NCBI RefSeq assembly: GCF_030269605.1
Contig: NZ_BSTQ01000001.1
Span: forward strand, 186,001 to 250,000
Length of the DNA: 64,000 nt
Reading direction: 5' to 3'
From: Lentzea sp. NBRC 105346
GTDB lineage: Bacteria; Actinomycetota; Actinomycetes; Mycobacteriales; Pseudonocardiaceae
The first letter of the stretch is position 1, and each line of letters begins with the position of its first letter. Under the pieces are notes generated by a model. It was not told the DNA's origin. It made no database searches and saw only the letters and a program-made list of their open reading frames with translations. Shown here piece by piece: positions 1 through 27,933 of the stretch. A program made the translations under genes and the position numbers.

Positions 1-1
1 C

Positions 2-14944
<14,943 letters not shown>

Positions 14945-14954
14945 AAGGAACGAC

Positions 14955-17900
14955 ATGGACGGCGAAGAGAAGCTCCGGTACTTCCTCAAGCGCGTCACCG
15001 CCGATCTCCGCGACACCAGGCGGCGCCTGGAGGAGGTCGAGAACGGCGACCGGGAGCCCATCGCGATCATCGGGATGAGCTGCCGCTATCCCGGCGGCGT
15101 GCGGTCACCCGAAGACCTGTGGCGGCTCGTGGCCGAGGGACGTGACGCCATCGGCGCGTTTCCGGCCGACCGCGGCTGGGACGTCGACTTCAGCGACGAC
15201 CTCGACGCGATCGGCACCTCCTACACCCGCGAAGGCGGATTCCTTTACGACGCCGCGGAGTTCGACCCCGGCCTGTTCGGCATGTCGCCCCGTGAGGCCA
15301 CCGCGACCGACCCGCAGCACCGGTTGCTGCTGGAGACCGCCTGGGAGGCGTTCGAACGCGCGGGCATCGACCCGACCTCGGTGGGCGGCAGCCGCACCGG
15401 TGTGTTCGCCGGCCTGATGTACCACGACTACGCCGCCCGGCTGCACCGCGTGCCCGACGGTTACGAGGGCCAGCTGGGCAACGGCAACGCGGGCAGCATC
15501 GCCTCCGGCCGCATCTCCTACACCTTCGGCCTGGAAGGTCCCGCGGTCACCGTCGACACGGCCTGCTCGTCGTCGCTGGTCACGCTGCACCTCGCCGTTC
15601 AGGCGCTGCGGGCGGGGGAGTGCGACATGGCGCTCGCCGGCGGCGTCACCGTGATGGCCACGCCCGGCACGTTCATCGAGTTCTCCCGGCAACGCGGCCT
15701 CGCCGCGGACGGCCGGTGCAAGTCGTTCTCCGACAACGCCGACGGCACGGGCTGGTCGGAAGGCGCCGGAATGCTGCTGGTGGAACGACTTTCCGACGCG
15801 CGACGTCTCGGCCACCCCGTCCTCGCCGTGGTCCGCGGCACTGCCGTGAACCAGGACGGCGCCTCGAACGGTCTCACCGCACCCAACGGGCCGTCGCAGC
15901 AACGTGTGATCCGTGCCGCGCTCGACAGCAGTGGACTGTCCACTTCAGACGTTGATCTCGTCGAGGCGCACGGTACGGGAACGCGTCTGGGCGACCCGAT
16001 CGAGGCGCAGGCCCTGCTCGCCACCTATGGCCAGGATCGCCCCCTCCGGGAGGGATCGAATCCGGAACCGCTGCGGCTCGGGTCGATCAAGTCGAACATC
16101 GGCCACACCCAGGCCGCCGCCGGTGCCGCCGGGGTGATCAAGGCCGTCATGGCGATGCGCGCGGGCGTCATGCCGAAGTCGCTGCACCTCACCGAGCCCA
16201 GCAGCCAGGTCGACTGGACGGTGGGCGAGGTCGCTCTGCTGCGTGAACCGGAACCGTGGCCCGACCTCGGCCGGCCTCGTCGCGCCGCGGTGTCGTCATT
16301 CGGTGTCAGTGGTACGAACGCGCACGTCGTCCTGGAACAGGTCACCGACGAGGAGGAGACGACACCGCGCACGACCGGCCCGCTGCCGTACGCCGTGTCG
16401 GGCAAGACCGCGGACGCGTTGCGGGCACAAGCGGAGCAGCTCGCCGGCGTCACGCACTGCGTCCGCACGGCGGCGACCCTGTCGCGACGTGCCCAGCTCG
16501 ACCACCGTGCCGTCGTGGTCGCCGCGGACACCGACGAACTGCGTGCGGGGTTGCGTGCCATCGCTGGAGGAGCGGGTGCGCCGAACGTCGTCTCCGCGGC
16601 GCGCACCACCGTCGAACCGCGCCAGGTCGCGTTCGTGTTCCCCGGCCAGGGTGCGCAGTGGCCCGGTATGGGCACCGAGTTGCTGTCCGAACCGGTGTTC
16701 GCGGCACGGATGCGCGAATGTGACGACGCCCTTGGGTCCTTTGCGGACTTCTCCGTGCTCGATGTGCTGTCCGACGCGACCGCGTTGAACCGCGTCGACG
16801 TCGTGCAACCCGTGCTGTTCGCGATCATGGTGTCGGTCGCCGAGCTGTGGCGGGCACACGGTGTCGAACCGGCCGCCGTGATCGGTCACTCGCAGGGGGA
16901 GATCGCGGCGGCGGTGGTCGCGGGCGCGTTGTCGCTGGAAGATGGCGCGAAGATCGTCGCCTTGCGCAGCAAGGTACTCGCCGGACTCTCCGGTGAGGGA
17001 GCGATGTTGTCGGTGTCGTTGCCGCTCGCCGAGGTCGAACCGCTCATGCCCGGCGGCGTGTCGATCGCCGCCGTGAACGGTCCGCGGACCGTTGTCGTGT
17101 CCGGCGAGCCGGAGGCGTTGACCGAGCTGCAGGCCGAGCTCGCCCGGCGCGGCGTGCGGCGGTGGATGCTGCCGGGGGACGTCGCCTCGCACTCCGAGCA
17201 GGTGGACGCGCTGCGCGCCGAACTGCTCGACGCGCTCGCCGGCGTCGTACCGCGTCCGGCGCGCATCCCGTTCTGCTCGACCCTCACGGGAGGTCTGTTC
17301 GACACCGCCGGGCTCGACGCGGAGTACTGGTTCCGATCGCTGCGCGAGGCCGTGCGGTTCGACCTCGCCTCCGCCGCGTTGCTCGCGGACGGTTTCGACG
17401 CGTTCATCGAAGTCAGCGCGCATCCGGTACTGACGATGTGGGTCCAGGAGACCATCGACGACACCGAGGCCGACGCCGTCGCGTTCGGCACTTTGCGCCG
17501 CGAGGACGGCGGCCTTCGGCGGTTCCTTCAGTCCGTGGCGCACGCGCACGTCAACGGCGTGGGCGTGACGTGGCCGGAGCTCGACGCCGCCGGTACCGCA
17601 GACCTGCCGACCTACCCGTTCCAGCGACAGCGCTTCTGGCTCGACGTCCCGCCGGCACCGGGTGATGTCGCCGCGGCCGGGCTCACCGCCGCGGACCACC
17701 CACTGCTCGGTGCGGCCGTCACGCTCGCGAACGACGACAGCGTCCTGTTCACCGGGCGGATCTCCGCGCAGACGCACCCGTGGCTCCTCGACCACACCCT
17801 GCTCGGCTCGATCCTGCTGCCCGGAACGGCGCTGCTGGACCTGGCGTTGCGGGCCGGACGGCACGTCGGCCGCGAGCACGTCGACGACCTCGTGCTCGAA

Positions 17901-20900
17901 GCCCCGATCGTCCTGCCCGACGACGGCGACGTGCGCATCCAGGTCGCCGTCGGCCGGGGAACGCTGGCGGTTCACTCCACTGTGGACGGTGAGTCGTGGA
18001 CGCGCAACGCCACCGGAACGCTGTCCGACACGGCGCTGCCGCCGACGCGTCTCGGCCAGTGGCCGCCCAGCGCCGAAGAAGTCGGCATCGACGGCCTCTA
18101 CGACGCGCTCGCCGACGCCGGGTTCGGCTACGGCCCGGTGTTCCAAGGGCTGCGGCGGGTGTGGCGGCGTGACGGCGAGGTGTTCGCCGAGGTCGTGGTG
18201 CCCAACGCGGGCGGCTTCGCGCTGCACCCGGCGCTGCTGGACGCGGCACTGCACGCGATCGGCGCCGGCGGTCTGCTGCCCGACGACCAGCGCCGGGTCC
18301 CGTTCTCGTGGAGCGGTGTGCGCCTGCACGCGAGCGGTGCGTCGTCGTTGCGCGTGCGGATCGCCCGCGGCGACGGCGACGCCGTGTCGCTCACGGCGAC
18401 CGACGACGCGGGCACGCCGGTGCTGTCCGTGGACGCTCTGGTGCTGCGGCCCGTGACGGCGGTGCCGATGCAGAACGTCCGGGACTCGCTGTTCCGCGTC
18501 GATTGGCTGCCGGGCTCGGGCGATCCCGTTACGGCACCGGAGATTCACTCCGCCGCGGACCTCACGGCGTTGACCGATGTGCCCGGCCATGTGGTCGTCG
18601 ACGGTACCGGAAAAGAGGTGCGTCCGACGGTCCTCCGCGTGCTCCAAGTGCTGCGGACGTGGCTCGCAGACCCGCGTTTCGCCGCCTCCACGCTGATCGT
18701 GCGCACGGATGGCGCGGTCGCGGTGCACGCCGGTGAGGACGTCGACCTCGCCGGCGCGGCCGTGTGGGGTCTCGTACGCTCTGCGCAGTCCGAGCATCCG
18801 GACCGGTTCGTCCTCGCCGACGGCGGTCCGGTCGTCGGCGCGAGCCAGGTGGCGGTGCGCGGCGACGAGGTGTTCGTGCCCCGGCTCGTGCGCGCCACAC
18901 CGCGCCTCACACCGCCGGAAGGCGCCTGGCGGCTGGACGTCCCGGAGTTCGGGCGACTGGACAACCTCGCGATGGTGCCGTGCCCGGACGTCGTCCAGCC
19001 GCTCACCGGAGACCAGGTGCGGGTCGGCATCCGAGCCGCGGGAGTGAACTTCCGCGACGTCGTGGTGTCGCTCGGCCTGCTCCCGGCGCAGCGCGTTCTC
19101 GGCAGTGAGGCCGCGGGTGTGGTGCTCGAGGTCGGTCCGGACGTCACCGACCTCGCGCCCGGCGACCGCGTGATGGGCGTGTTCAACGGCGCGTTCGGCC
19201 CGATCGGAGCGACGGGACGGGGGATGCTCGCCCGCATCCCGGACGGCTGGTCGTTCGCCGAAGCGGCCGCGGTGCCGTTGGTGTTCCTGACGGCGTACTA
19301 CGGCCTGGTCGACCTCGCCCGGCTGCGTCGTGGCGAGAAGGTGCTCGTGCACGCGGCCGCCGGCGGCGTGGGCATGGCGGCGGTGCAGCTGGCTCGCCAC
19401 CTGGGTGCGGAGGTGTACGCGACCGCCTCTCCCGGCAAGTGGTCCGTCCTGCGCGACATGGGCTTCGACGACGAGCACATCTCGTCGTCGCGTGACCACG
19501 ACTTCGCGGACCGGTTCCGCGACCTCGACGTCGTGCTGAACTCGCTGGCGGGCGACTTCGTCGACGCCTCCATGCGGACGTTGCGCGACGGCGGCCGGTT
19601 CGTCGAGATGGGCAAGACCGACATCCGCGACGCCGCGGACTTCCCGCGCGTCGGCTACCAGGCGTACGACCTGTTCCCCAGCGCGGGCGTCGAGCGCGTC
19701 GCGGAGATGTTCGCCGAGATCATGGCGCTGTTCGAACGCGGCGTACTGCAGCGGTTGCCGGTGTCGTGCTGGGACGTTCGCGACGCCGTCGACGCCTTCC
19801 GCTTCGTCAGCCAAGCCCGGCACGTCGGCAAGGTCGTGCTCACGATGCCACGCCAGGTCGGGGGAACCGTCCTCGTCACCGGTGGCACCGGCGCCATCGG
19901 TTCCCAGGTAGCACGGCACCTCGTGCGTCACCACGGAATCTCCGACGTGCTCCTGCTCAGCCGTACCGGCCCGGACGCCGCGTCGTTCGCCGATCTGCGA
20001 GACGAACTGGGATCAGCCGTGCGTGCCGTGGCGTGCGACGTGTCCGATCGCGCGGCGCTGGCCTCGGCACTGTCCGGGGAACGGCTCGGCGCGGTGATCC
20101 ACACAGCTGGTCTTCTGTCTGACGCGACCGTGGAAACGCTGACACCGCACCAGATCGACGCCGTGATGCGGCCGAAGGCCGACGCCGCGGTCCACTTGCA
20201 CGAACTCGTCGGTGACGACGTCCCGCTCGTGCTGTTCTCGTCGGCGGCGGGTGTGATCGGAGCTCCTGGCCAGGCGAACTACGCCGCGGCGAACGCCGCT
20301 CTCGACGCGCTCGCCCAGCGCCGCAAGGCGCGCGGTGCGCCCGCGCTCTCGCTGGCCTGGGGCCTGTGGGCGCAGGACAGTGGCATGACCGGCCACCTGG
20401 GTGGCCGTCCACGCGGCACCGCTCTGTCCACAGAGGATGGTCTGGCGCTGCTCGACCTCGCGCTCACCGGCGGCGACGCGGTGGTCGTGCCGATGCGGCT
20501 CGACCGGGCCATGCCCGTGGTGCCCGAGTTGTTCCGCGAGCTCGTGCGTGCACCACGTGCGCCCATGAAGGTGGTCGCGGATCTCGATGGGCTGCTCGGC
20601 CTCGTGCGCACCGAGGCCGCCGCGGTGCTCGGCCACAGCTCGCCGGACGCCGTCGAGGTCGCGCGGGCGTTCCGCGAGCTGGGCTTCGACTCCCTCACCG
20701 CGGTCGAGCTGCGCAACCGGCTCGGCGCCCTGACCGGTCTTCGCCTGCCCACGACCCTGGTCTTCGACCATCCGACGCCGTCCGCGCTCGCCGCCCACCT
20801 GCTCGACACCCTGCGCGGCAGCGCGTCCGTCAGCGATGTCGAGCCGGCCCGTCCGGCGGACGAGCCGGTCGCGATCATCGGCATGGCGTGCCGGTTCCCC

Positions 20901-23900
20901 GGCGGAGTGTCCACACCGGACGAACTGTGGGAGCTGCTGCTCGCGGAGCGCGAGGCGATCACCGAGTTCCCCGCCGACCGCGGCTGGGACACCGGTGGCC
21001 TCGGTGGGTTCCTGACCGGTGCCGGTGACTTCGACGCCGCCTTCTTCGGCATCTCACCCCGTGAGGCGCTGGCGATGGACCCGCAGCAGCGCCTGCTGCT
21101 GGAAACCGCGTGGGAGGCGTTCGAACGGGCGGGCGTCGACCCGGCCTCGTTGCGCGGCACCGATACCGGTGTGTTCGTCGGCGGCGGCGCCCAGGACTAT
21201 GTTCCGGACGACGTGCCCGCCGACCTGGAGGGATACCTGCTCACCGGCAACGCGGGCAGCGTCGCGTCCGGGCGGCTCGCCTACGTCTTCGGACTGGAGG
21301 GGCCGGCCGTCACCATCGACACCGCCTGCTCGTCCTCGCTGGTCGCGCTCCACCTCGCGGCATCGTCCCTGCGGTCGGGGGAGTGCTCGCTGGCCTTGGC
21401 GGGCGGCGTCACGGTCATGCCGACACCGCGCATGTTCGCCGAGTTCTCCCGGCAGGGCGGCCTCGCGTCCGATGGGCGATGCAAGGCGTTCTCGGCTGCC
21501 GCCGACGGCACCGTGTTCGCCGAGGGCGTCGGCGTGCTCGTGGTAGCGCGTCTCTCCGACGCACACCGTCTGGGACACCCCGTGCTCGCCGTCGTGCGTG
21601 GGTCGGCGGTCAACTCCGACGGCGCCTCCAACGGCCTCGCCGCCCCGAACGGCCCGTCCCAGCAGCGCGTGATCCGCCGGGCACTCGCCGCCGCCGGACT
21701 GTCCACTTCGGACGTCGATGTGGTGGAGGCGCACGGGACGGGTACGGCGTTGGGTGATCCGATCGAGGCGTCGGCGTTGCTCGCCACCTATGGGCAGGAT
21801 CGTTCGACGCCGGTGTTGCTCGGGTCGGTGAAGTCGAACATCGGTCACACGCAGGCGGCGGCGGGTGTGGCCGGTGTGATCAAGATGGTGCTGGCGATGC
21901 GGCATGGTGTGGTGCCCGCGTCGTTGCACGTATCCGAGCCGTCGCCACACGTCGACTGGCAGGCGGGTGCATTGTCGCTCGCCACCGAAACCATCTCATG
22001 GCCTTCGACGGGGCGGCCGCGTCGTGCGGCGGTGTCGTCGTTCGGCATCTCCGGCACGAACGCGCACGTGATCTTGGAGGCGCCTGGCGCGGGGATCCCC
22101 CCGTTTTCCAGCGTATCGAGTTTCGACGTGGATTCCGGTGCTGCTGGGGAATCTGTGGACAACTCGGCGCCTGTGGACAACTCGCCGGTTGTTGATCTTC
22201 GCGGCGCGGAGTTGTCGGTCTCCCGTGCGACGATTGGAGTGGGGACCTCGCTCCCCCCTTGGGGGGAAACGCCGTTTGTCGTTTCGGCGAAGTCCGAGCT
22301 TGCGCTGCGCGAATACGTGGAGCTGATCAAGCGAGTCGACGGCGATCGGCGCGACATCGCGCACACGCTGGCCCGCCGCACGGTGTTCGACCACCGCGCC
22401 GTCATCCTCGCCGGAAAGGTGATCACCGGCCGACGCCACGACGGCACGCTGGCGGTGATCTTCTCCGGCCAGGGTGTGCACGACCTCACCCAGCTGGAAC
22501 TCTTCGAGCTGCAGGTCGCCGAGTTCCAGCAGCTCGAACGGCTCGGCGTGCGGGCCGACCACCTCATCGGCCACTCGCTCGGCGAACTGGTTCTCGCCCA
22601 CGTGTCCGGAGAGTGGACCGAGGAGCAGGCCCGCACGATCGTCAAGGCGCGCGAGCGCCTGATGGAGCCGCTCGCCGGCGGCGTGATGGTCGTGGTCGAG
22701 GCGTCGGAAGACGAGATCGAGCTCGTCGATGGCGTGTCGATCGCGGCGGTCAACGGCCCGAACACGGTCGTGTTGTCCGGTGACGAGGCCGCGGTGCTGG
22801 AGACCGCCCAGCGGTGGCGGCACAAGCGGCTGAACACGCGGCACGCGTTCCACTCGCATCACATGGAGCCGATGCTCGCCGAGTTTCGGCAAGTCCTGGA
22901 ACGGGCGGGCGTGCCGAGGCCGGAGCACTGGGTGCGGCACGTACGCGACACGGTCCGATTCCACGATCGCCTCAGCGCGGCGAATCCGGATCACGTGATC
23001 GAGATCGGTTCGGGCAAGCCGTTGCTGGAGCAGGTGGCGAAGGCGTGGGTCAACGGCGCGCAAGTCGGCTGGCACCTGCCCGGCCGGCTCGTCGAGCTCC
23101 CCACCTACCCGTTCGAACGGGAGCGCTACTGGCTCCGGCACAGTGCCACCGCCCCTGCCGAGTACGAGATCACCTGGCAGCGCGTTGCCGAACGGCCGGC
23201 CGCCCGCCACCCGGACGTCGTGCTCGCCGAAGCACGCGACGGCGCCGAAGCACTCTCGATCATCCAGCGGCACACCGCTGCCGAACCGCTGTGGTTCGTC
23301 ACGCGAGGAGCCGTTTCCGTCGACGGGGAACGCCTCGCCAGCCCAGAACAGGCCCAGGTCTGGGCGGTCGCCCGCGTCGCCGCCCTCGAACACCCCAGCC
23401 GCGTCGGCGGTGTCATCGACGCACTCGACGACCGCCACCTCGACGACGGACACCTCGGCACCGCGCTGGCGCTCGGCGAGGACCAGATCGCCATCCGCGA
23501 CAACGGCCTCCACGTCCGCCGTCTGATCACGGCCTCACCATCGACCGACCGTTGGCGGCCACGCGGCACCGTCCTCGTCACGGGCGCCACCGGCGGACTC
23601 GGCCGCCACGTCACCCACTGGCTGCTCGACAACGGCGCGGACACCGTTCTCGCGCTGAGCCGCGGCGGCGGCGCCGACGGCCCACGTGTGATCGACATCC
23701 GGTGCGACGTCACCGACCGCGACGCACTCGCCGCCGTGCTCACCGCGCATCCGATCACCGCCGTGGTGCACGCGGCCGGTGCTGAACAAGCCACCGCGCT
23801 CGACACCATGACGACAGAGGAGTTCCACGACGTCCTGTCCGCGAAGGTGATCGGCGCCCAGAACCTGCACGAACTCACCGACCGCCTCGACGCGTTCGTC

Positions 23901-25277
23901 CTGTTCTCCTCGATCTCCGGCATCTGGGGCAGCGCGGGCCAGGCCGCGTACGCCGCCGCCAACGCCCACCTCGACGCCCTGGCCGAACAACGCCGGGCGG
24001 ACGGACTGCCGGCCACGTCGCTCGCCTGGGGACCGTGGGCAGGCGGCGGAATGGGGTCAGCGCCCGGAGTCGCGGCACAGCTGACCCGTCGTGGCCTGCG
24101 TCTGCTCGCACCCGATGCCGCCGTGCGGGCACTGCGCACCACCGGCCGGAACGTCGTCGTCGCGGACGTCGACTGGGATCGCTTCACCACGATCTTCACC
24201 GCCGCGCGCCCCAGCCCGTTGCTCGAACACCTCGCGACCACCGTGGACGACGAACGCGGTAACACACCCGTGCGGGAAGTTCTGCGTGCCGCGATCGCGG
24301 ACGTGCTCGGACATGCGTCCCCGGAAGCGGTCGACATGACGCTGGCGTTCCGCGACGCCGGTTTCGACTCCATCTCCGCGGTCGACCTGCGCACCCGCCT
24401 GTCCCGCGCGACCGGTCTGCGCCTGTCCGCCACCGTCGTGTTCGACCACGAGACACCCGAGGCGCTGGCAGCGCACCTCGAAAAGTCACACCAGGACAAG
24501 CCACACCGGCCGGGCGGCGTGTTCCACGACGCCTGTGCGCAAGGCAAGGTCGAGGAGTTCTTCGACGCCGCCCACGCGCTCGCACGGCTGCGACCCGAGT
24601 TCATCGACACCGGCGAGCCGGTGCGGGTGGACGCGTTGAGCGACGGCGACCTCGGTCTCGTCGGATTCCCCGCCTACTTCGGCCCCGCCGGAGCACACCA
24701 GTACGAGCGGTTCGCCGCGACCCTTGACGGTGTCGCCGTCTGTTCCCTGCCCGGTCGCGCCGACGGCGAACGCCTGCCCGCCACGGTCGAGGCGCTCTTC
24801 GGGACACTCGCCGCCGCGACCGCGGCGAAGTCCGTCCTCTTCGGACATTCCAGCGGAGGCTTCCTCGCTCATGGCGTCGCATCCGCGCTGGAACGTGCCG
24901 GCAGGGCGCCACGGGCCGTCGTTCTCATCGACCCCACGTGGCCCGGCGGTGACGTGTCGGCGTTCGCGGACGGCTGGCGCGCCGAGCTGCTCGACCGCAT
25001 GGACCGCCTCGGCGTCGTAGACGAGTCGTGGGACGACCCGTGGATCACCGCGCTCGGGCGCTACCACCGCCTCCTCACCGCGTGGACCCCGCAGCCGATC
25101 GGCACGCCCACCCTGGTGCTGCGCGCGGCCGACCCGGTCACCGGTTCCGCACCGACCCCGGTGCTGTGGCGGTTGCCGCACACCGAGATCGAGGTGCGCG
25201 GCAACCACTTCACCGTGCTGGAGGACCACGCCGAGGAAACCGCGAAGGTGGTGCGTGACTGGCTGCTCAGCCTGTGA
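14955..25277 (+). CDS. Modular type I polyketide synthase, two terminal modules with thioesterase
   Basis: Starts at ATG 14955 behind AAGGA, 10 bases after the previous PKS, and encodes 3440 residues. The N-terminus ([10 protein letters not shown] and on) is a typical coiled-coil docking segment. Domains: KS 34-460, AT 557-895, DH 912-1169, ER 1326-1632, KR 1636-1815, ACP 1879-1952; KS 1969-2375, AT 2497-2725, KR 2871-3035, ACP 3106-3175; thioesterase 3186-3440. The first AT (GHSQGE, VASHS) is methylmalonyl-like; the second (GHSLGE, HAFH) is malonyl-like but strongly shortened. The first module carries every reductive domain. The last KR has the A-type Trp ([10 protein letters not shown]). 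The thioesterase shows its nucleophile in GHSSGG and a late catalytic His in GNHF. The chain is therefore released here, as a macrolactone or a free acid. Confidence 0.97.
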   Translation: MDGEEKLRYFLKRVTADLRDTRRRLEEVENGDREPIAIIGMSCRYPGGVRSPEDLWRLVAEGRDAIGAFPADRGWDVDFSDDLDAIGTSYTREGGFLYDAAEFDPGLFGMSPREATATDPQHRLLLETAWEAFERAGIDPTSVGGSRTGVFAGLMYHDYAARLHRVPDGYEGQLGNGNAGSIASGRISYTFGLEGPAVTVDTACSSSLVTLHLAVQALRAGECDMALAGGVTVMATPGTFIEFSRQRGLAADGRCKSFSDNADGTGWSEGAGMLLVERLSDARRLGHPVLAVVRGTAVNQDGASNGLTAPNGPSQQRVIRAALDSSGLSTSDVDLVEAHGTGTRLGDPIEAQALLATYGQDRPLREGSNPEPLRLGSIKSNIGHTQAAAGAAGVIKAVMAMRAGVMPKSLHLTEPSSQVDWTVGEVALLREPEPWPDLGRPRRAAVSSFGVSGTNAHVVLEQVTDEEETTPRTTGPLPYAVSGKTADALRAQAEQLAGVTHCVRTAATLSRRAQLDHRAVVVAADTDELRAGLRAIAGGAGAPNVVSAARTTVEPRQVAFVFPGQGAQWPGMGTELLSEPVFAARMRECDDALGSFADFSVLDVLSDATALNRVDVVQPVLFAIMVSVAELWRAHGVEPAAVIGHSQGEIAAAVVAGALSLEDGAKIVALRSKVLAGLSGEGAMLSVSLPLAEVEPLMPGGVSIAAVNGPRTVVVSGEPEALTELQAELARRGVRRWMLPGDVASHSEQVDALRAELLDALAGVVPRPARIPFCSTLTGGLFDTAGLDAEYWFRSLREAVRFDLASAALLADGFDAFIEVSAHPVLTMWVQETIDDTEADAVAFGTLRREDGGLRRFLQSVAHAHVNGVGVTWPELDAAGTADLPTYPFQRQRFWLDVPPAPGDVAAAGLTAADHPLLGAAVTLANDDSVLFTGRISAQTHPWLLDHTLLGSILLPGTALLDLALRAGRHVGREHVDDLVLEAPIVLPDDGDVRIQVAVGRGTLAVHSTVDGESWTRNATGTLSDTALPPTRLGQWPPSAEEVGIDGLYDALADAGFGYGPVFQGLRRVWRRDGEVFAEVVVPNAGGFALHPALLDAALHAIGAGGLLPDDQRRVPFSWSGVRLHASGASSLRVRIARGDGDAVSLTATDDAGTPVLSVDALVLRPVTAVPMQNVRDSLFRVDWLPGSGDPVTAPEIHSAADLTALTDVPGHVVVDGTGKEVRPTVLRVLQVLRTWLADPRFAASTLIVRTDGAVAVHAGEDVDLAGAAVWGLVRSAQSEHPDRFVLADGGPVVGASQVAVRGDEVFVPRLVRATPRLTPPEGAWRLDVPEFGRLDNLAMVPCPDVVQPLTGDQVRVGIRAAGVNFRDVVVSLGLLPAQRVLGSEAAGVVLEVGPDVTDLAPGDRVMGVFNGAFGPIGATGRGMLARIPDGWSFAEAAAVPLVFLTAYYGLVDLARLRRGEKVLVHAAAGGVGMAAVQLARHLGAEVYATASPGKWSVLRDMGFDDEHISSSRDHDFADRFRDLDVVLNSLAGDFVDASMRTLRDGGRFVEMGKTDIRDAADFPRVGYQAYDLFPSAGVERVAEMFAEIMALFERGVLQRLPVSCWDVRDAVDAFRFVSQARHVGKVVLTMPRQVGGTVLVTGGTGAIGSQVARHLVRHHGISDVLLLSRTGPDAASFADLRDELGSAVRAVACDVSDRAALASALSGERLGAVIHTAGLLSDATVETLTPHQIDAVMRPKADAAVHLHELVGDDVPLVLFSSAAGVIGAPGQANYAAANAALDALAQRRKARGAPALSLAWGLWAQDSGMTGHLGGRPRGTALSTEDGLALLDLALTGGDAVVVPMRLDRAMPVVPELFRELVRAPRAPMKVVADLDGLLGLVRTEAAAVLGHSSPDAVEVARAFRELGFDSLTAVELRNRLGALTGLRLPTTLVFDHPTPSALAAHLLDTLRGSASVSDVEPARPADEPVAIIGMACRFPGGVSTPDELWELLLAEREAITEFPADRGWDTGGLGGFLTGAGDFDAAFFGISPREALAMDPQQRLLLETAWEAFERAGVDPASLRGTDTGVFVGGGAQDYVPDDVPADLEGYLLTGNAGSVASGRLAYVFGLEGPAVTIDTACSSSLVALHLAASSLRSGECSLALAGGVTVMPTPRMFAEFSRQGGLASDGRCKAFSAAADGTVFAEGVGVLVVARLSDAHRLGHPVLAVVRGSAVNSDGASNGLAAPNGPSQQRVIRRALAAAGLSTSDVDVVEAHGTGTALGDPIEASALLATYGQDRSTPVLLGSVKSNIGHTQAAAGVAGVIKMVLAMRHGVVPASLHVSEPSPHVDWQAGALSLATETISWPSTGRPRRAAVSSFGISGTNAHVILEAPGAGIPPFSSVSSFDVDSGAAGESVDNSAPVDNSPVVDLRGAELSVSRATIGVGTSLPPWGETPFVVSAKSELALREYVELIKRVDGDRRDIAHTLARRTVFDHRAVILAGKVITGRRHDGTLAVIFSGQGVHDLTQLELFELQVAEFQQLERLGVRADHLIGHSLGELVLAHVSGEWTEEQARTIVKARERLMEPLAGGVMVVVEASEDEIELVDGVSIAAVNGPNTVVLSGDEAAVLETAQRWRHKRLNTRHAFHSHHMEPMLAEFRQVLERAGVPRPEHWVRHVRDTVRFHDRLSAANPDHVIEIGSGKPLLEQVAKAWVNGAQVGWHLPGRLVELPTYPFERERYWLRHSATAPAEYEITWQRVAERPAARHPDVVLAEARDGAEALSIIQRHTAAEPLWFVTRGAVSVDGERLASPEQAQVWAVARVAALEHPSRVGGVIDALDDRHLDDGHLGTALALGEDQIAIRDNGLHVRRLITASPSTDRWRPRGTVLVTGATGGLGRHVTHWLLDNGADTVLALSRGGGADGPRVIDIRCDVTDRDALAAVLTAHPITAVVHAAGAEQATALDTMTTEEFHDVLSAKVIGAQNLHELTDRLDAFVLFSSISGIWGSAGQAAYAAANAHLDALAEQRRADGLPATSLAWGPWAGGGMGSAPGVAAQLTRRGLRLLAPDAAVRALRTTGRNVVVADVDWDRFTTIFTAARPSPLLEHLATTVDDERGNTPVREVLRAAIADVLGHASPEAVDMTLAFRDAGFDSISAVDLRTRLSRATGLRLSATVVFDHETPEALAAHLEKSHQDKPHRPGGVFHDACAQGKVEEFFDAAHALARLRPEFIDTGEPVRVDALSDGDLGLVGFPAYFGPAGAHQYERFAATLDGVAVCSLPGRADGERLPATVEALFGTLAAATAAKSVLFGHSSGGFLAHGVASALERAGRAPRAVVLIDPTWPGGDVSAFADGWRAELLDRMDRLGVVDESWDDPWITALGRYHRLLTAWTPQPIGTPTLVLRAADPVTGSAPTPVLWRLPHTEIEVRGNHFTVLEDHAEETAKVVRDWLLSL
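22053..22415 (+). repeat. KS-AT linker repeat, copy 4
   Basis: Linker of the terminal module, nearly identical to copy 3 and very similar to copy 1, with the [10 protein letters not shown] tandem and the [12 protein letters not shown] segment. The KS-AT linker of the other module in this protein (about 16.33-16.45 kb) lacks the element and is short, so the repeat is not a general feature of these linkers. Confidence 0.85.
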
Positions 25278-26427
25278 CGAGCAGCGGCAACCGCTGCACC
25301 AGGATCATCCCGCGCGGATCGGTCAGCTCCACGTCGTCGCGCGCTACCGTCCACTTCGGATAGCGGTCCATCAGGAGGTTCAACGCGATCCTGCCTTCCA
25401 ACCGGGCGAGCGGCGCACCCAGGCAGAAGTGGATCCCGTGCCCGAACGCCAGGTGACGGTTCTCCCGTCCCAGCACGAACCTGTCCGGCTCCGGGAACAC
25501 GGAGCCGTCCCGGTTCGCCGACGCGATCCACGTCATCAGGATCTGCCCGGCCGGGATCGTCGCCCCACCCAGTTCGACCTCGCGCGTCGTGCGCCGCCCC
25601 ACCTTGGAAATCGGTGGGAACAACCGCAGCGACTCCTCGATCACCGCGGGCACCAACGACCGATCGGCGCGCACGAGCGCCAGCACGTCCGGGTTGTCCT
25701 CGAGGCACAGCACCGTGCTGCCGATCAGAGCGGTGGTCGTGATGTGGCCGGCGATCAGCAACAACGCCACGAACCCGAAGAGCTCGTCGTCCGACAACCC
25801 CCGCCCGTCCACGGTCGTGGTGACGAGCTTGCTGATCAGATCGCCGCCCGGCGCGGCACGGCGGGCGCGCACGTGCCCCAGCAGATACTCGTTCATCTCC
25901 TTGAGCATCGGCACCAGCGCCGCCAGCTCTTCCTGCGTCGGCAACCGGTCGCGCCCGACGGTGTCGAGCAAACCGTCGGCCCAGGCCTGGAAGGCGTCGC
26001 GATCTTCGGCGGGGATGCCGAGCAGCTCGCAGATCACGATGATGGGCAAGGGATGACTGAGGCCGGCCACGAGGTCGATCCGCCCGGCACCGTCGACCTC
26101 GTCGAGCAATGCCGTCACGAGCTCGGTGATCCGCGGTTCCAGCTCGGCGACCAGCCGCGGCGTGAACACCTTGTTGACGAGCCCGCGCAACTGCCCGTGC
26201 CGGGGCGGGTCGATGCCGACGAAGTTGCCCTCCCGCAACATGTCGATCTCCGGCGGACCCGGCACCAGTGAGCTGAGATCACTCGAGAACCGCTCCGGAT
26301 CAGCGAACATCTCGCTGATCTCCGCGTACCCGAACACCTCCCAGAATCCACCGTCTTTGTGGTGGCTCACGGGTTCGGTGGCACGCATGTGCGCCAGCCG
26401 ATCGAAGAACTCCTGTGTGCTCGTCAC
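25267..26427 (-). CDS. Cytochrome P450, probable polyketide tailoring oxidase
   Basis: Soluble bacterial class I P450 of 386 residues from GTG at 26427 ([13 protein letters not shown]); the open frame extends further upstream but does not look like P450 there. Visible signatures are the I-helix oxygen-activation motif AGHITTT, the K-helix ESLRLFPP (ExxR), and the heme loop [10 protein letters not shown] with Cys near residue 335. It converges on the terminal PKS gene, and the two stop regions overlap by 11 bases. That placement suggests hydroxylation or epoxidation of the released polyketide. No ferredoxin or reductase gene is adjacent, so redox partners would have to come from elsewhere. The substrate cannot be read from the sequence. 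Confidence 0.93.
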   Translation of the reverse strand: MTSTQEFFDRLAHMRATEPVSHHKDGGFWEVFGYAEISEMFADPERFSSDLSSLVPGPPEIDMLREGNFVGIDPPRHGQLRGLVNKVFTPRLVAELEPRITELVTALLDEVDGAGRIDLVAGLSHPLPIIVICELLGIPAEDRDAFQAWADGLLDTVGRDRLPTQEELAALVPMLKEMNEYLLGHVRARRAAPGGDLISKLVTTTVDGRGLSDDELFGFVALLLIAGHITTTALIGSTVLCLEDNPDVLALVRADRSLVPAVIEESLRLFPPISKVGRRTTREVELGGATIPAGQILMTWIASANRDGSVFPEPDRFVLGRENRHLAFGHGIHFCLGAPLARLEGRIALNLLMDRYPKWTVARDDVELTDPRGMILVQRLPLLVTG

Positions 26428-26508
26428 ACCGACCCAGCGTAGGCGGCCGGACGCCGAACATGTCCACGTGAGACAACTGAATCCACGCACCAGGCGTCAT
26501 CACTATTA

Positions 26509-26536
26509 TGTCAGTGTAGACTGAAATAAGCTGACA
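26509..26536. promoter_or_regulatory. Inverted repeat in divergent promoter region
   Basis: TGTCAG at 26509-26514 and CTGACA at 26531-26536 form an interrupted palindrome, with a second nested pair (CAGT/ACTG) inside the left half. It sits in an unusually A+T-rich patch between the P450 start (26427, minus) and the hydratase-family gene (26686, plus). An operator for one or both genes is plausible; no regulator can be assigned. Confidence 0.35.
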
Positions 26537-26685
26537 GTCATTGGGTGGCTGCGCTGACTGGGGCCGAGAAGCCGGATCGGGTGTTCTGGTGTTCGGTAGC
26601 TTTCGGTCTGCGACAACGATCACTCTTCCAGCAGGGCCCGTCGCGTCAATGAACACCTTGAGTCGACAAGAAGGCGAGAACCGTC

Positions 26686-27504
26686 ATGGCGAGTCCACTG
26701 GCCGTCAGCGAGCGTTCGGACGGCTACTGGCGGGTCACGTTCGACAATCCGCCGCTCAACCTGATGAGTCCGGAGACCATGATCGGCCTGCGTGAGGTGA
26801 TCGACCGCCTGGAGGCCGACCCGGCGGTCAAGGTCGTGGTGTTCGACAGTGCAGACGAGGAGTTCTTCCTGGCGCACTTCGACATCGTCCGGGGCGGTGA
26901 GGTGCCGGGTGAGCCAGGCCCGACCGGTCTGCCCTACTGGGCGGACATCGTCACCCGGCTGACCGGGGCGCCGTTCGTGAGCATCGCCGAGATCCGCGGC
27001 CGGGCCCGTGGCATCGGCAGCGAGTTCGCGCTGGCGTGCGACCTGCGGTTCGCCAGCCGGGAACGCGCCGTCTTCTGCCAGCCGGAGGTGGGAATCGGGC
27101 TCATCCCGGGCGGTGGCGCTCTCGAGGTGCTGCCCAGGATGATCGGCCGGTCCCGCGCGCTGGAGATCGCCCTGGGCGCCGAGGACTTCGACGCCGAGCT
27201 GGCCGAACGCTACGGCTGGATCAACCGGGCGCTACCGGACGCGGAGCTCGCGACGTTCGTCGACCGCTTCGCCCGCCGCGTCGCGAGCTTCGAACAGGCC
27301 GCTCTCGTCGCGACGAAGGCGCTGGTCGACAAGCGGGCCGGCGTGCCGTCGCACGACGAACGACGGGAGACCTCGACGCTCTTCCGCGAGTCCGGCACCT
27401 GGCCTGGGACGCGCAAGCGGATCGGCGAAGCCGTCGCGCGGGGTCTGCAGCAGCGCGGCGACTTCGAGCTCAACCTGGGCGCCCGGCTCGGCCCCGCCGA
27501 ATGA
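26686..27504 (+). CDS. Enoyl-CoA hydratase/isomerase (crotonase) family protein
   Basis: 272 residues, a normal length for the crotonase fold. The N-terminal strand RVTFDNPPLNLMS, the first oxyanion-loop region (DEEFFLAHFD) and the second (GRARGIGSEFALACDLRF) are recognisable. PEVGIGLIPGGGALEVLPR matches the usual family core. The two Glu residues of classic hydratases are not both obvious: Glu in GSEFALACD is present, and PEVGIGLIPGGG carries one more. Known family reactions include hydration, isomerisation, dehalogenation and C-C bond cleavage of acyl-CoAs. Read divergently from the P450, it may belong to the polyketide cluster or be general acyl-CoA metabolism. There is no HMG-CoA-synthase-like partner for beta-branching nearby, so I do not assign that role. 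Confidence 0.85.
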   Translation: MASPLAVSERSDGYWRVTFDNPPLNLMSPETMIGLREVIDRLEADPAVKVVVFDSADEEFFLAHFDIVRGGEVPGEPGPTGLPYWADIVTRLTGAPFVSIAEIRGRARGIGSEFALACDLRFASRERAVFCQPEVGIGLIPGGGALEVLPRMIGRSRALEIALGAEDFDAELAERYGWINRALPDAELATFVDRFARRVASFEQAALVATKALVDKRAGVPSHDERRETSTLFRESGTWPGTRKRIGEAVARGLQQRGDFELNLGARLGPAE

Positions 27505-27933
27505 GCATCGGCGGCAGCTCGCACATCGGTGTCTGATCCAGGTGCGTCCGGATGGAGTTCCGAGGTCCTCCCGCATGACATGCAGGGCGGAGTGCCTCTC
27601 GTAGGCTGGATGAGCTACCTCGCGGATCCCGGGCCCGTCAACGCGGTCGCAAAGGATGAGGCGATAGTCCGACCAGGCGTAACGGAAGATCGATCATGGT
27701 GTCGGACGCCAGACCGCGTCGGTTCCGCAGATCAGCTGGATTAGGACGATCACCAGCTCTTCGCACGCGCCCCCATCAAGGGCGGCTACGTGATGGCGGG
27801 CCGCGAGGAGCTCGCGACCGGCACGCTCACGGGTCATGAACTCGATGAAGTGGCGGCGACGCCGAGTTCCGCCGTGGACAACCGAGGAGGGTGACGGATG
27901 TTTGACCCTGACGCCGGAGGGTACGGCTGACGT
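27505..27933. other. Intergenic stretch without a convincing gene
   Basis: About 430 bases follow the crotonase gene. Short open frames on both strands, for example 27529-27744, lack a family signature, and an in-frame TAG interrupts the best plus-strand one. The segment may be decayed coding DNA, but I could not recognise the parent gene. No clear hairpin terminator was seen. Confidence 0.5.

Noticed and set aside
16296-19934. 1200-residue minus-strand open frame opposite the second PKS
   Set aside because: Same shadow effect. The plus strand encodes AT, DH and ER with intact catalytic motifs.
26686-27504. Beta-branching enoyl-CoA hydratase for the polyketide
   Set aside because: Beta-branching needs an HMG-CoA-synthase homologue, a donor ACP and a decarboxylating KS; none is in the window.
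27529-27744. 71-residue plus-strand frame after the crotonase gene
   Set aside because: No ribosome-binding site, no motif, and it is broken by TAG; kept only as an unexplained intergenic stretch.
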